Below, piece after piece: positions 19,974 to 29,361 of a DNA stretch of 64,000 bases. How positions within the stretch are numbered: position 1 is the stretch's first letter; each line of letters opens with the position of its first letter. The position numbers and the translations under genes were made by a program. The stretch lies in contig NZ_CP017080.1 of the NCBI RefSeq assembly GCF_001645685.2, forward strand, positions 1,726,001 through 1,790,000, in the 5' to 3' direction. Source of the DNA: Peribacillus muralis. GTDB lineage: Bacteria > Bacillota > Bacilli > Bacillales > DSM-1321. The notes beneath the pieces were generated by a model. It had not been told where the DNA came from. It did no database searches and worked only from the letters and a program-made list of their open reading frames with translations.

Positions 19974-20897
19974 ATGAATATATTACAATCCCATACAGCA
20001 TTAAATAGAGAAGAATGGGCTAAATTACGTAACAAAACACCGTTGTTGTTATCAAAAAATGAATTGGAGAATGTTAAAGGAACAAATGATATAATTTCTC
20101 TTCAAGAAGTGGAGGAGATTTACCTACCCTTATCACGTTTAATTAATCTAAAAGTGGAAGCATCTAGACAATGGAAGGCGGTAACCTGCTCATTTTTAGA
20201 TGAAAAACCTAAAAAAGTCCCTTTTGTTATTGGTGTTGCAGGAAGTGTTGCAGTTGGGAAAAGCACCACTGCTAGAGTGTTGAGAACCCTTTTATCAAGG
20301 TGGGAAAGCCATAAAAAAGTGGATCTGGTTACAACAGACGGTTTCTTATACTCTACGGATACTTTAGAAAAAAAGGGACTGATGAGTAGAAAAGGTTTTC
20401 CAGAAAGCTATGACACCCAAAAATTAATCGATTTCATGGTTAGAGTGAAATCAGGAGTAGATAAAGTGGAAGCACCAGTATACTCTCATCTAACATATGA
20501 CATAGTGCCCGACAAAGCTGAAATTATAAGAAATCCAGATATCCTTATTGTAGAGGGAATTAATGTTCTTCAAGTTAAAAATTCCAATCCTTTATTTGTA
20601 AGTGACTTTTTTGACTTTTCAATCTATCTTGACGCCGAAGAAAGTGATATAAAGCAATGGTATATCGAAAGGTTCTTTCTCCTTCAAAAGACAGCATTCG
20701 AGGATAAACAATCTTATTTTCATCGGTATAAAGATTTTTCTCAGAAAGAAGCAATGGAAAAAGCTACTGAAATATGGGCAGACATTAATGCTAAAAATTT
20801 AAAAGAAAATATACTGCCTACGATGAGAAGGGCTGATTTAATACTTAGAAAAAATCACGATCATGAAATTGAAAAAGTATATTTAAAGAAGTTCTAG
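19974..20897 (+). CDS. coaA: Type I pantothenate kinase
   Basis: CoaA phosphorylates pantothenate, the first step of coenzyme A synthesis. The 307-residue protein has the P-loop [12 protein letters not shown] at residues 87-98, followed by [32 protein letters not shown] and a [13 protein letters not shown] segment, all standard for the PRK-related type I enzyme. I choose ATG 19974 because GAGGT lies about 10 bases upstream and the protein then has normal length; the frame is open back to 19782 but the extra residues resemble nothing. Local base composition is more AT-rich than the mut genes, which suggests this is where accessory DNA begins. Confidence 0.9.
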   Translation: MNILQSHTALNREEWAKLRNKTPLLLSKNELENVKGTNDIISLQEVEEIYLPLSRLINLKVEASRQWKAVTCSFLDEKPKKVPFVIGVAGSVAVGKSTTARVLRTLLSRWESHKKVDLVTTDGFLYSTDTLEKKGLMSRKGFPESYDTQKLIDFMVRVKSGVDKVEAPVYSHLTYDIVPDKAEIIRNPDILIVEGINVLQVKNSNPLFVSDFFDFSIYLDAEESDIKQWYIERFFLLQKTAFEDKQSYFHRYKDFSQKEAMEKATEIWADINAKNLKENILPTMRRADLILRKNHDHEIEKVYLKKF

Positions 20898-20918
20898 CTG
20901 CCATTTGGCAGCTTTTTA
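20896..20918 (+). terminator. Terminator overlapping the coaA stop
   Basis: AGCTGCCA pairs with TGGCAGCT around a 2-base centre, followed by T4. The stem begins inside the stop codon. Confidence 0.75.
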
Positions 20919-21187
20919 TGGTTTTTTTCAAATCCCGATTGGAGGTTGGTTTATCCTAAGCATATTCAATCCAATATTTTCAACCCTGTGACAGATAAGG
21001 CTTATGCTGTCCAAAAAAAGCAAAAAAACCACTTGTATTTTACCAACTCCTTCAGCTGCATTTGCGTTGCTTTCATGACGAATGTTACGTTAAAAAGTAC
21101 TTAAAAGCATTAACTACGTACACTGCCGAGGAGGTTATAATAGTAGGAGATAACAAAAATATCAAACAGTGGAAGGGAAAGAAATTA

Positions 21188-21814
21188 ATGAAATACGAGT
21201 GGAGAAAAAAAGAGAAGGAATTATATATTCCAAAGAGAAAGCCTGAACTTGTCACGATTCCGGAGCAATATTTTTTCTCGATAGGAGGAAAAGGAAATCC
21301 AAATGAGCAGGAATTCGCTGAAAAGATCGGTGTTCTTTATTCATTAGCTTATGCGGTGAGAATGATGCCGAAGCAGGGGGAAACTCCCGATGGGTATTTC
21401 GAATATACTGTATATCCATTAGAAGGTGTATGGGACCTAACAGAAGCGGGCAGGAAATTAAATACATTGGATAAGGAAGAATTATTATATACGATCATGA
21501 TTAGACAGCCGGACTTTGTAACAAAAGAAGTAGTAGAGAGAGCGTTTGAACATGTAGAAAAAAAGAAACCTCATCCCTTTCTAAATGAAGCGAAGTTCGG
21601 TACATATGAAGATGGTTTAACTGTCCAGATGCTTCATGTCGGTCCATATGATGACGAACCCCAAAGCTTCCAACTCATGAAAGAATTCACCGAAAATAAT
21701 AATCTGGAACGAATTTCATTACAACATAGAGAAATATATCTTTCTGATTTCAGGAAAGTTGAACCTGCAAAATTAAAAACTGTGTTGCGATATAAGGTTA
21801 AGGCGATTGAATGA
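21188..21814 (+). CDS. GyrI-like small-molecule-binding domain protein
   Basis: A 208-residue protein of the GyrI-like/SOUL-type ligand-binding superfamily, judged by length and by segments such as YFFSIGGKGNP, YTVYPLEGVW, PHPFLNEAKFGTYEDG and LHVGPYDDEPQSF. Relatives bind small molecules or act as effector domains of AraC-type regulators, but this one has no DNA-binding domain. ATG 21188 follows GGAAGGGAAAG; the frame is open to 21062 without support. No operon partner is apparent. Confidence 0.7.
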   Translation: MKYEWRKKEKELYIPKRKPELVTIPEQYFFSIGGKGNPNEQEFAEKIGVLYSLAYAVRMMPKQGETPDGYFEYTVYPLEGVWDLTEAGRKLNTLDKEELLYTIMIRQPDFVTKEVVERAFEHVEKKKPHPFLNEAKFGTYEDGLTVQMLHVGPYDDEPQSFQLMKEFTENNNLERISLQHREIYLSDFRKVEPAKLKTVLRYKVKAIE

Positions 21815-22178
21815 TTTGTTAACTACCCACATGTCATTGCTATCGAATTTATCGATGGAGGCGTGAGCTCTGAGTACCGGATATGTCATGTTTATAGACT
21901 GCAATAAAGGAGGCCAGATAAAATGGGTCTTTTTTTATTTGTTTAAATACACATTTTCATTCAGTCCCAAAATGATAAAAGAATAAAACTATTTTAATAT
22001 TCCGTTTGTTTCAATTCATGTTAATGTATTGGATTGCATTTCTGTGATAAAACACTTACATTTCCTTTTATCTATGTATAATTACCTGAATATATAGAAT
22101 TAACTTTTAATTTGTGTGATTCAGTGATATTATTTTATGAGAATTTTCAAACTATTCAACAGGAGGCGAAGCACTCAT
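21815..22178. other. Intergenic stretch with one weak terminator-like site
   Basis: AAGGAGG followed by GGCC..GGGTC and T7 (about 21908-21938) could be a weak terminator for the upstream gene or the start of a seven-codon frame. Otherwise it is AT-rich DNA with no gene; promoter elements for the downstream permease are not clear. Confidence 0.4.
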
Positions 22179-23366
22179 ATGTCACAGATGTTGGCTTTGG
22201 TTATTGTAATTTTGATTTTATTTGTTGGAGACATAGTGGCGGTTCGAACTAAAGCCTGGATACCTTCCGTTTTTATTTCCGCGGTCCTATTTCTAGCTGG
22301 TTATTGGACATTTTTTCCACAGGATATCGTTTCGATCGCTGGTGTTCCGCCGGTAGTGGCAACCATGATGATGTACCTTTTGATCACGAATATGGGAACA
22401 TTGCTTTCGATACGGGAATTGATGAATCAATGGAAAACGATTGTCATCTCCCTATCCGGGATTCTTGGTATTGTGGCGCTATTATTCGGAGTCGGCATAT
22501 TTATCTTTGATTTGCAAACGGTGCTTGTCGCGATTCCTCCTTTAGTCGGCGGCATGGTATCTTCAATAATCATGTCGGAAGGAGCTGCAGATGCAGGTCT
22601 TACGAGTTTGTCCGTCTTTGCCATCGTTATTTATGTGATGCAAGGCTTTGCTGGCTATCCTTTGACATCCATTGTTTTGAAGAAAGAAGGCAAGAAGCTT
22701 CTTGGACAATATCGGAATGGGCAATTAACGGTAAAAAAGGGTGATCCGGCATCTGATGCGGGAGGCATGGCGGAACTCAAGCTGTTTAAAAAACTCCCTG
22801 AAAAATATAATACGGAATATTTCAAATTTTTCAGACTCGCGGTTGTGGCTTTTTTCGCTTATCTTGTTTCGGCTGGATTGGCTCCGATCGTATCCATTAA
22901 TGCTTTTGTTCTTTGCTTGCTTTTTGGGGTTATCGCAAAAAGCATCGGTTTCCTGGAAAAACAGCCTTTGCAAAAAGCAAATGGGTTTGGATTTGCCATC
23001 ATGGCCCTTATGCTTTTCGTTTTTGACGGATTGAAAAGTGCAACGCCAAGCATGATGATGGAAATCCTTTATCCACTTGTTGTTTGCATTACCTTAGCCG
23101 TGATTGGAATGTATATATTCTCTTTCGTTGCAGGGAAGTTATTAAAGGTCAGCAAAGAAATGGCCTTTGCAGTATCTTTAACGGCATTATATGGATTTCC
23201 AGCAGATTACATCATCACTAATGAAGTGGTCAATTCATTGACAAAAGATGAAAAAGAAAAAGAAGCATTGCTAAGCCATATGCTCCCGCCGATGCTTGTC
23301 GGTGGATTCATATCAGTCACTATTGTATCGGTCATTCTAGCAGGAATATTCGTGCAATTTTTGTAA
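22179..23366 (+). CDS. Multi-pass membrane permease, family uncertain
   Basis: A strongly hydrophobic 395-residue protein with roughly ten to twelve membrane segments arranged as two halves separated by a charged stretch near the middle (KKEGKKLLGQYRNGQL and KLFKKLPEKYN). The conserved-looking PPLVGGMVSSIIMSEGAADAG and ALYGFPADYIITNEV segments recall glutamate/GltS-like carriers, but I cannot assign a family. ATG 22179 follows AGGAGG by 12 bases. It stands at the head of a three-gene operon with two M20 hydrolases, so it probably imports or exports their substrate or product (inference). Confidence 0.75.
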   Translation: MSQMLALVIVILILFVGDIVAVRTKAWIPSVFISAVLFLAGYWTFFPQDIVSIAGVPPVVATMMMYLLITNMGTLLSIRELMNQWKTIVISLSGILGIVALLFGVGIFIFDLQTVLVAIPPLVGGMVSSIIMSEGAADAGLTSLSVFAIVIYVMQGFAGYPLTSIVLKKEGKKLLGQYRNGQLTVKKGDPASDAGGMAELKLFKKLPEKYNTEYFKFFRLAVVAFFAYLVSAGLAPIVSINAFVLCLLFGVIAKSIGFLEKQPLQKANGFGFAIMALMLFVFDGLKSATPSMMMEILYPLVVCITLAVIGMYIFSFVAGKLLKVSKEMAFAVSLTALYGFPADYIITNEVVNSLTKDEKEKEALLSHMLPPMLVGGFISVTIVSVILAGIFVQFL

Positions 23367-23383
23367 GAAAGGAGGAGTTTCAG

Positions 23384-24610
23384 GTGAGACTTGTTGAACG
23401 TATAGAAAAGCAAATAAATGATTTGAGCAGATTTACAGCAACACCAGGAAAAGGGACTACCCGGCTAACGTATAGCAAGGAAGACTTGCTTACCCGGAAT
23501 TATATTAAAGATAAAATGATGGAGTATGAATTAACGGTTCGGGAAGATGGCCTTGGGAATATTTTTGGAAAGCTTGCCGACACTGTGAAAGATGCTCCGA
23601 GCGTTCTGATCGGTTCACATTTTGATTCCGTCCCAAATGGCGGTGCGTATGACGGGCCAGCTGGCGTAATAGTCGCTCTTGAAGTGGCAGCCCTTTTTGC
23701 CGAAAATCGATTGAGACCTATATATCCATTGGAAATCGTTGCTCTCATTGAAGAAGAAGGTTCTCGTTTTGGCGGTGGGCTAATGGGGTCGAGAGGAATG
23801 GCTGGCTCGCTTAGTGAGGAAGATTTTAAAAGCTTGAAGGACGAAGATGGTATCACAACCATAGAAGCGATGTCGAAGATTGGACTGGATAGTTCGCTTC
23901 CGAAAAAGAGAGCAGCCAGGACTATAAAAACATTTCTCGAATTGCATATCGAGCAGGGCCCCATTCTTGAAGAGAAGAATATTCCCATTGGGGTCGTAGA
24001 AGCCATCGTTGGCATAACGCAACTGGAAGTAACGGTGGAAGGGAAGGCAGGACATGCAGGCACTACCCCGATGGATCGCCGTACAGATGCATTGGTTACG
24101 ACCGCCAACATCATTTCCCGCTTACCGGACTTAGCAATTGAAGAGGGAGAAGGGACGGTCATCACGACGGGCCGCCTTCATGTTTTTCCAAATGGAGCCA
24201 ACGTGATTCCCGATAAAGTGGTATTTTCAGTGGACATTCGATCTGGCAAGGAAGAACATATTTCCCGTGTCATCAAAAAAGTACATGAATTAATTGATTC
24301 CTATCAAGATCAGGGCTTCCAAACAAAAGCTGAACAGCTTTTATATATGCCGCCTAAAATCTTGAATGAAGAGATTGGAGCTTTGCTAAAAGAGAAATGT
24401 GCCGATTTAGGAATTCCATACTGCTCGATTAACAGCGGAGCAGGCCATGATGCGATGGTTTTTTCCGATGTGACTGATGTCGGCATGCTCTTTGTTCCAA
24501 GTAAAGCAGGATTAAGTCATTGTCCTGAGGAATATTCTGATGCACGTCATTTGGCAAATGGTGTGCAAATATTTTACGAAGTGGCCAAACGATTAACGGA
24601 GGTAGAATGA
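23384..24610 (+). CDS. M20-family amidase, N-carbamoyl-L-amino-acid hydrolase / allantoate amidohydrolase type
   Basis: A 408-residue Zn/Mn-dependent amidohydrolase of the HyuC/AllC branch of peptidase family M20, removing carbamoyl or ureido groups from N-carbamoyl amino acids or related compounds. Metal motifs are GSHFDSVPNGGAYDGPAG, EEEGSRF and LELHIEQGPILEE; GKAGHAGTTPMDRR marks the dimerisation domain, and a late GAGHDAM supplies a further His. The start is GTG 23384, six bases after GGAGGAG. The 3' end overlaps the next gene by ATGA. The exact substrate cannot be told from sequence. Confidence 0.88.
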   Translation: MRLVERIEKQINDLSRFTATPGKGTTRLTYSKEDLLTRNYIKDKMMEYELTVREDGLGNIFGKLADTVKDAPSVLIGSHFDSVPNGGAYDGPAGVIVALEVAALFAENRLRPIYPLEIVALIEEEGSRFGGGLMGSRGMAGSLSEEDFKSLKDEDGITTIEAMSKIGLDSSLPKKRAARTIKTFLELHIEQGPILEEKNIPIGVVEAIVGITQLEVTVEGKAGHAGTTPMDRRTDALVTTANIISRLPDLAIEEGEGTVITTGRLHVFPNGANVIPDKVVFSVDIRSGKEEHISRVIKKVHELIDSYQDQGFQTKAEQLLYMPPKILNEEIGALLKEKCADLGIPYCSINSGAGHDAMVFSDVTDVGMLFVPSKAGLSHCPEEYSDARHLANGVQIFYEVAKRLTEVE

Positions 24611-25806
24611 GGATGATCAATCAAGCAATAAAAGCAGCTATTCAAGAATACGGTGCAGAATTAACGGAAATACGCAGAAAACTTCATAGCGAACCGGAGT
24701 TATCTTGGGAGGAAGTAAAAACAACTGCATATGTTTGCGAATACCTTGAAAAATTAGGAATCACTTACCGTAAAACGGAACCAACAGGCGTTATTGCGGA
24801 AATTAAAGGTGGAAAATCAGGAAATACGGTAGCTTTAAGAGCGGATATGGATGCACTTTCCGTTGAACAGTTAAATAAAGCTTTGCCGTATGCTTCAAAA
24901 GAAGCGGGGAAAATGCATGCATGCGGCCATGATGCACACACAGCCATGCTGTTGGTTGCTGCGAAGGCCCTGAATGCAGTTAAAGAGGATTTACCTGGAA
25001 ATGTCCGATTGATCTTTCAGCCAGCCGAAGAAGTGGCAGCAGGAGCAAAGGAATTGGTCAAACAAGGGGCAGTCGAAGGTGTCGATAATGTATTTGGCAT
25101 TCATATTTGGTCGCAAATGCCAACAAGCAAGGTCGCCTGCACTCAAGGTCCTTCATTCGCTTCAGCAGACATCTTTACAGTAAAGTTTAAAGGCAGAGGT
25201 GGGCATGGAGCAATGCCGCAGGAATGTATCGATGCAACCATCGTTGCTTCTTCATTCGTCATGAATGTTCAGTCTGTCGTATCAAGGACGGTAGACCCAC
25301 AACTTCCCGCTGTTTTGACTGTCGGTAAAATGGACGTTGGCACCCGATTCAATGTCATCGCAGAAAATGCCGTTATCGAAGGGACTGTCCGTTGCTTTGA
25401 TCCGCAGATACGTGATCATATTGAAAAACAGCTTCAAATTTATGCTGAAAATGTTGCTAATATTTATGGGGCGGATGCGGAGGTTGAGTACTATCGAGGC
25501 ACGCAAGCTGTCATCAATGATGAATCCAGTGCAAAGCTAGTGCAAAAAGTGGCAGGCGCTGCGTTCGGAGAAGACGTCTTATATAATGAAAAGCCCACAA
25601 TGGGCGGGGAAGACTTTAGCTTCTATTTAGATGAAGTACCTGGAAGCTTCGCATTGGTTGGCGCAGGGAATGCCGAAAAAGATACGCAATGGGCCCACCA
25701 TCACGGGAATTTCAATATCGATGAGGATGCGCTGGCTACAGGTGCAGAGCTTTATGCACAATATGCATGGGCATATCTGACTGAAGGAACTGAAAATATA
25801 GGCTAA
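24607..25806 (+). CDS. M20D-family amidohydrolase (aminoacylase/IAA-amino acid hydrolase type)
   Basis: A 399-residue metal-dependent amidohydrolase of the M20D subfamily, which removes N-acyl groups from amino acids or similar conjugates. Motifs: RRKLHSEPELSWEE, LRADMDALSVEQ, HACGHDAHTAML, FQPAEEVAAGAKELV, GRGGHGAMPQ and the late MGGEDFSFY and HHHGNFNIDEDAL. ATG 24607 overlaps the previous stop (ATGA), with an alternative ATG at 24613 better spaced from GGAGG. Working with the carbamoylase and permease, it could strip two protecting groups in sequence from an imported conjugate (inference). Confidence 0.88.
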   Translation: MRMINQAIKAAIQEYGAELTEIRRKLHSEPELSWEEVKTTAYVCEYLEKLGITYRKTEPTGVIAEIKGGKSGNTVALRADMDALSVEQLNKALPYASKEAGKMHACGHDAHTAMLLVAAKALNAVKEDLPGNVRLIFQPAEEVAAGAKELVKQGAVEGVDNVFGIHIWSQMPTSKVACTQGPSFASADIFTVKFKGRGGHGAMPQECIDATIVASSFVMNVQSVVSRTVDPQLPAVLTVGKMDVGTRFNVIAENAVIEGTVRCFDPQIRDHIEKQLQIYAENVANIYGADAEVEYYRGTQAVINDESSAKLVQKVAGAAFGEDVLYNEKPTMGGEDFSFYLDEVPGSFALVGAGNAEKDTQWAHHHGNFNIDEDALATGAELYAQYAWAYLTEGTENIG

Positions 25807-25822
25807 CGTGATGAATAGGATG

Positions 25823-25860
25823 AAAGAAAGAGGGCAGTTGATTGGCTGCCCTCTTTCTTT
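25823..25860 (+). terminator. Terminator of the permease-amidohydrolase operon
   Basis: Perfect 15-bp stem, AAAGAAAGAGGGCAG with CTGCCCTCTTTCTTT, loop TTGATTGG. Confidence 0.9.
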
Positions 25861-25893
25861 GTAGACAATCTCGATGAAAATTGAGTTTGTCTA
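25860..25893 (-). repeat. Solo copy of the IS right-end hairpin
   Basis: This 34-base stretch matches the reverse complement of the right end of the IS (about 36387-36420) at 32 positions, including TGTAGACAA, CTCGATGAAAAT and GAGTTTGTCTA. No transposase or left end is nearby, so it is an isolated relic abutting the terminator at 25823. Confidence 0.7.
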
Positions 25894-26451
25894 AAATTTT
25901 TTTGTTTATGTGTTTTGGTTCTTAAAGATAGTGAAAGCGGCTCGACTGTAAAATCCCTCGATGCTTCAGTAAGAGAGGAAGAACACGTGGGATATCTTAC
26001 ACGGTAAAAAAACATACAGAAAAGATAAATCAACCCCTAACACAAAGCCCAAAAACTAGAAAAATAATAAAGGTAAAATATGTATTTAAAATTACACCTC
26101 GATAGAATATATTTAACATTGGTTTTCCTGAATATAGCTAAAAATTTGATTTTTAAATTTAAATTTCGCTATACTGATTTATAGTAGTTTTTTCATCATC
26201 ATAAATTGAACGCTAAATGCTTTGCTTATTACGGGAGTACTTGCTGTATGTTATTATTGGTAAATATAAACTTAATATAGGAAAAAATTTAATTGTATGT
26301 GTAATTGTAACGGCCTTTTATAAAAGTACCGCTCTATTACCCTTTTGTGTTTCCGGTTACTAGAGCAATTGGCATCACTTTTCAATAAGAATGGAAACCA
26401 ATGTGGAATTGAGGTATTAAACGTATAACGAAGGAGGAAAATTGAACAGAA
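25894..26451. other. AT-rich intergenic region with a possible promoter
   Basis: No gene is seen. TTGATT (26146-26151), 18-base spacer and TATACT (26170-26175) could form a sigma-A promoter for the regulator at 26452, about 275 bases upstream of its start. A palindromic AAATTTAAATTT overlaps its spacer. Confidence 0.4.
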
Positions 26452-27111
26452 ATGGCAAAAGGATCATTAAAGGACGACGTAAGGCATGTATTGAGAGAAG
26501 ACATAATTTCCAATAAACTCAAGCCAGGTCAAAGAATAGTAGAAACGGAAATAGCAAAGAACATGGGTATCAGTCAAGTTCCCGTCCGAGAAGCTTTAAG
26601 AGGCTTAGAGGAAGAAGGTCTTGTTAAGTCAATAAAATACAGAGGACCATTCGTAACCGAGATTAATGTGTCGGAGATGTATCATATATTTTTGCTGCGT
26701 TCAGAAGTTGAAGAAAATGCTTTATCGCATATATTACCGAACATAACCAAACGAAATATAGGCGAACTATACGATATTATAGATAAAATGGCATTAATAA
26801 ATAAAATGGATAACTACTCTGCCCAGTCGGCTTTAGATTTAGAATTTCATTATACAATTATTAAATGGTCAAATATCGATATTTATAGGAGAATATGGAA
26901 AACTCTTGATGGACATATCCGGAGATTTATTATGTTCATGCATCCCATGATTGAAAATAAACAGAAAGAAGTTTATAATGATCACCTTAATCTTGTAAAA
27001 GTTTTAGAGTCTAAAAACATAGAGAAGGCAAGAACTGCCTTTAAAAATCATATCATGGAATATTTTCTTGAAAACAAGGAACTGATAGAACAAATATCTA
27101 ATGATAAATGA
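26452..27111 (+). CDS. GntR-family (FadR/FCD-type) transcriptional regulator
   Basis: A 219-residue repressor-type regulator with an N-terminal winged helix-turn-helix (residues about 8-75, with KPGQRIVETEIAKNMGISQ and PVREALRGLEEEGLV) and a helical C-terminal FCD ligand-binding domain containing metal-coordinating-type Asp/His residues (DLEFHYTI, HIRRFIMFMH, NDHLNLV). AAGGAGG precedes the ATG. It is transcribed toward the sugar-acid module but closed by its own terminator, so it is probably the regulator of the dehydratase-symporter-aldolase genes, an inference from position. Confidence 0.85.
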   Translation: MAKGSLKDDVRHVLREDIISNKLKPGQRIVETEIAKNMGISQVPVREALRGLEEEGLVKSIKYRGPFVTEINVSEMYHIFLLRSEVEENALSHILPNITKRNIGELYDIIDKMALINKMDNYSAQSALDLEFHYTIIKWSNIDIYRRIWKTLDGHIRRFIMFMHPMIENKQKEVYNDHLNLVKVLESKNIEKARTAFKNHIMEYFLENKELIEQISNDK

Positions 27112-27150
27112 AGGGGTGTCCCAAAGTAATCTTTGAGGACACCCCTTTTA
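27111..27150 (+). terminator. Terminator after the GntR gene
   Basis: AAGGGGTGTCC..AAAG pairs with CTTTG..GGACACCCCTT with a small bulge, followed by T4. Confidence 0.85.
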
Positions 27151-27398
27151 ATATTGCGCATAATAAATATTTTATTTCGGCAGAAGTGTACCTTCCCTTT
27201 AGGACTATGAAAATAGTAAATAAGTGAAATGAAGCCAGAGTTGTAAACCGATATTTAGTAAAATAGGCTTTTTTTTCGTCAAGGTTGATTGAAGCAACGC
27301 CCCCCTCCCCTTCCCAGGGAACATGAGTAATAACTAATTAAACAATATAAGTATGTACCCTAAAATTATATATAATTTTATATATTATATATAATTTG

Positions 27399-27427
27399 TT
27401 GACGAAAGTGTCCTTATTAAATATAAT
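27399..27427 (+). promoter_or_regulatory. Strong sigma-A promoter of the sugar-acid module
   Basis: TTGACG (27399-27404), exactly 17 bases, and a perfect TATAAT (27422-27427). It leaves a leader of about 165 bases to the dehydratase start. Runs of alternating AT precede it (27366-27397). Confidence 0.8.
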
Positions 27428-27455
27428 ACTGTTAATAAAGTATAATATTGTTAAT
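27422..27455. promoter_or_regulatory. Direct repeat overlapping the -10 box, possible operator
   Basis: TATAATACTGTTAAT (27422-27436) and TATAATATTGTTAAT (27441-27455) are near-identical 15-mers with a 19-base period. The first contains the -10 box and the second covers the likely transcription start. This placement suits a repressor such as the upstream GntR protein. Confidence 0.45.
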
Positions 27456-27600
27456 TATATATAACTTTATTGTCTTTCAAATATTGAAAAAGTGGAGGGG
27501 GGTATCCTTGAAGCTTCCATACGAGTAAAAAGCCCATCAACAAATGCCATCAGCTTATATTACCAATTTTCACGAATGAGTGTAGTTAAAAAGGAGAGAT

Positions 27601-28887
27601 ATGATGAAGATTATTGATGTTCGTACAGCTGTAGTAGAAGCTAACTTTGATTGGACTTATGTACGCGTTTACACTGATAAAGGTACATTTGGTACTGGCG
27701 AGTGTTTTTTTGCTCCTGGACTAACCAATATCATTGAAGATCTTAAACAAGTTATTATCGGGAAAGACCCACGCAATATCGAGCGCTTGTTCGTAGAGTT
27801 ACAACATGCTACTTCTGGAGCAGGATCTATTGCCGGATTTGCCATTAATGCTATCACTGGTATTGAATCCGCGTTATGGGATTTGAAAGGAAAAGAGTTA
27901 GGTGTACCTATTTATCAATTATTAGGCGGAAAATACCGTGATAAAATCCGGATCTATTGCGACGCTCATGGTGGAGATGACCTTGAATCTTTGAATAATG
28001 TGTTACGACCGAGACAAACAAAATGGATGACAGAACTAGGAGTTCGAATGGAACATGAAAACCCTGATAACGCTATTCGTTTCTTTGGAAGTGATAATTT
28101 GGACAACTATACCCCGGAAGCCTATGCGAAACAAGCTCGTGAAACCGTTGCTAAAGGATTTAATGTAATGAAATTCGACGTTGATGTCCCATCAAAATTT
28201 ACAATGGATGATTACAACCGTGCACTTCATAATATGGAGATTAAACAAATGGTTGGCTTTGTAGAAGCAATCCGCAAAGAAGTAGGTTGGGACATTGATA
28301 TTGCAATCGACTGCCATTGGCGTTATAACCCAAATGATGCGTTGCGTTTAGCATGGGAATTAGAACCATACGGCTTATTGTGGCTAGAAGATCCAACTCC
28401 TCCAGAAAATTTAAAGGCACTGTGTCAAGTTACTAAAAATACGAAAACGCCTATAGCTAGTGGTGAAAACCTATATTTACGCCATGCTTTCCGTGAAGTG
28501 CTGGAATCCGGGGCAATGAACATCATAGCTCCTGATTTTCAAAAAGTCGGTGGAATTTGGGAAGCCAAAAGAATTTCAGATATGGCAGAAAATTACTTTG
28601 TCGGTGTTGTGCCACATAACATTGCCAGTCCCATCGGTACATTGGCCTCTGTTCACGTAGCTGCTGCAAGTTTAGGATTCATCGCCTTGGAGTATCATGC
28701 TGATAGTGTGCCATTCTGGAACGATTTACTTATGCATGAAGGAGAACCCCTTATTCAAAATGGTTATATCAAGGTTCCGGAAGGTCCGGGGCTTGGGTAC
28801 GAATTAAATGAAATCGCTGCAAAGAAATACGCAAAAGAAGGAGAACTTTTCTTTGGCGAGGTCTTAGAGAAAGTTAAGAACAAATAA
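27601..28887 (+). CDS. Enolase-superfamily sugar-acid dehydratase (mandelate racemase subgroup)
   Basis: A 428-residue mandelate-racemase/muconate-lactonizing-like enzyme, most like D-galactonate-type dehydratases. Such enzymes abstract the proton next to a carboxylate and eliminate water from an aldonic acid. The three metal ligands are visible: D237 (in IDCHWRY), E263 (in WLEDPTPPENL) and E289 (in ASGENLY). H239 and H339 (VPHNIASPIG) are acid/base candidates. The order of motifs, with an insert of about 40 residues after residue 125, differs from classical GalD, so the substrate is open. Neighbouring symporter and RraA-type aldolase genes favour sugar-acid catabolism. The start could be either of two adjacent ATG codons. 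Confidence 0.85.
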   Translation: MMKIIDVRTAVVEANFDWTYVRVYTDKGTFGTGECFFAPGLTNIIEDLKQVIIGKDPRNIERLFVELQHATSGAGSIAGFAINAITGIESALWDLKGKELGVPIYQLLGGKYRDKIRIYCDAHGGDDLESLNNVLRPRQTKWMTELGVRMEHENPDNAIRFFGSDNLDNYTPEAYAKQARETVAKGFNVMKFDVDVPSKFTMDDYNRALHNMEIKQMVGFVEAIRKEVGWDIDIAIDCHWRYNPNDALRLAWELEPYGLLWLEDPTPPENLKALCQVTKNTKTPIASGENLYLRHAFREVLESGAMNIIAPDFQKVGGIWEAKRISDMAENYFVGVVPHNIASPIGTLASVHVAAASLGFIALEYHADSVPFWNDLLMHEGEPLIQNGYIKVPEGPGLGYELNEIAAKKYAKEGELFFGEVLEKVKNK

Positions 28888-29292
28888 AAGAAAGGGGCTC
28901 AGAGTGAGTGGTTAAAAATACAAATTAGGTATTTTATCAAGAAATCCAATTTGTATCTACTTATGGAGGAAGAAGCATGTTTACATCAGATTGGCTGTGC
29001 GTATAAGTGGTGCTTTATCTCATTTGGGCTATTCTTTATCCATGTAACCAACTTATACTGTGCTACAGGTAGATAGGCATATGTTCTTAAAAGGTGAATT
29101 TACATTTATCAGAAGTGCTCACAAGGCAATTCCTGCATGACGTTGAGAAATTCAAATGTTTTTTTTTAGTACTTTTCTTTTTTCTTTTTCAGAAGCTTTT
29201 AACTGGATTCATGGTCATTTTATTTACTGCTGATGGAGTTTGGCTTGGGAACTGAGTTTACTTGAAGACGTTTCTGAAAGGGTGAGTTTGTT
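28888..29292. other. Intergenic region with a truncated gene start
   Basis: A good ribosome binding site (GGAGGAAGAAGC) precedes an ATG at 28977 that opens only a nine-codon frame ending at 29006. This may be a relic of a lost gene or a leader peptide. No other supported gene; the remainder is AT-rich. Confidence 0.35.
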
Positions 29293-29361
29293 ATGAATCG
29301 AGTGAATGGTAAAACGATATGGGAAATTAACTGTAAGTCAGATCAAAGGGTGAGATCATGA
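29293..29361 (+). CDS. 22-codon upstream reading frame coupled to the MFS gene
   Basis: GGGTGAG lies about 8 bases before ATG 29293, which opens a 22-residue frame (starting MNRVNGKTIWEINC). Its stop codon overlaps the start of the next gene as ATGA. The overlap suggests translational coupling or a regulatory leader peptide rather than a functional protein. Nothing similar is known to me and the frame could be fortuitous. Confidence 0.4.
   Translation: MNRVNGKTIWEINCKSDQRVRS

Noticed and set aside
21905-21940. Seven-codon frame after AAGGAGG upstream of the permease
   Set aside because: It ends in a T7 run and looks like part of a weak terminator; too short to support as a gene.
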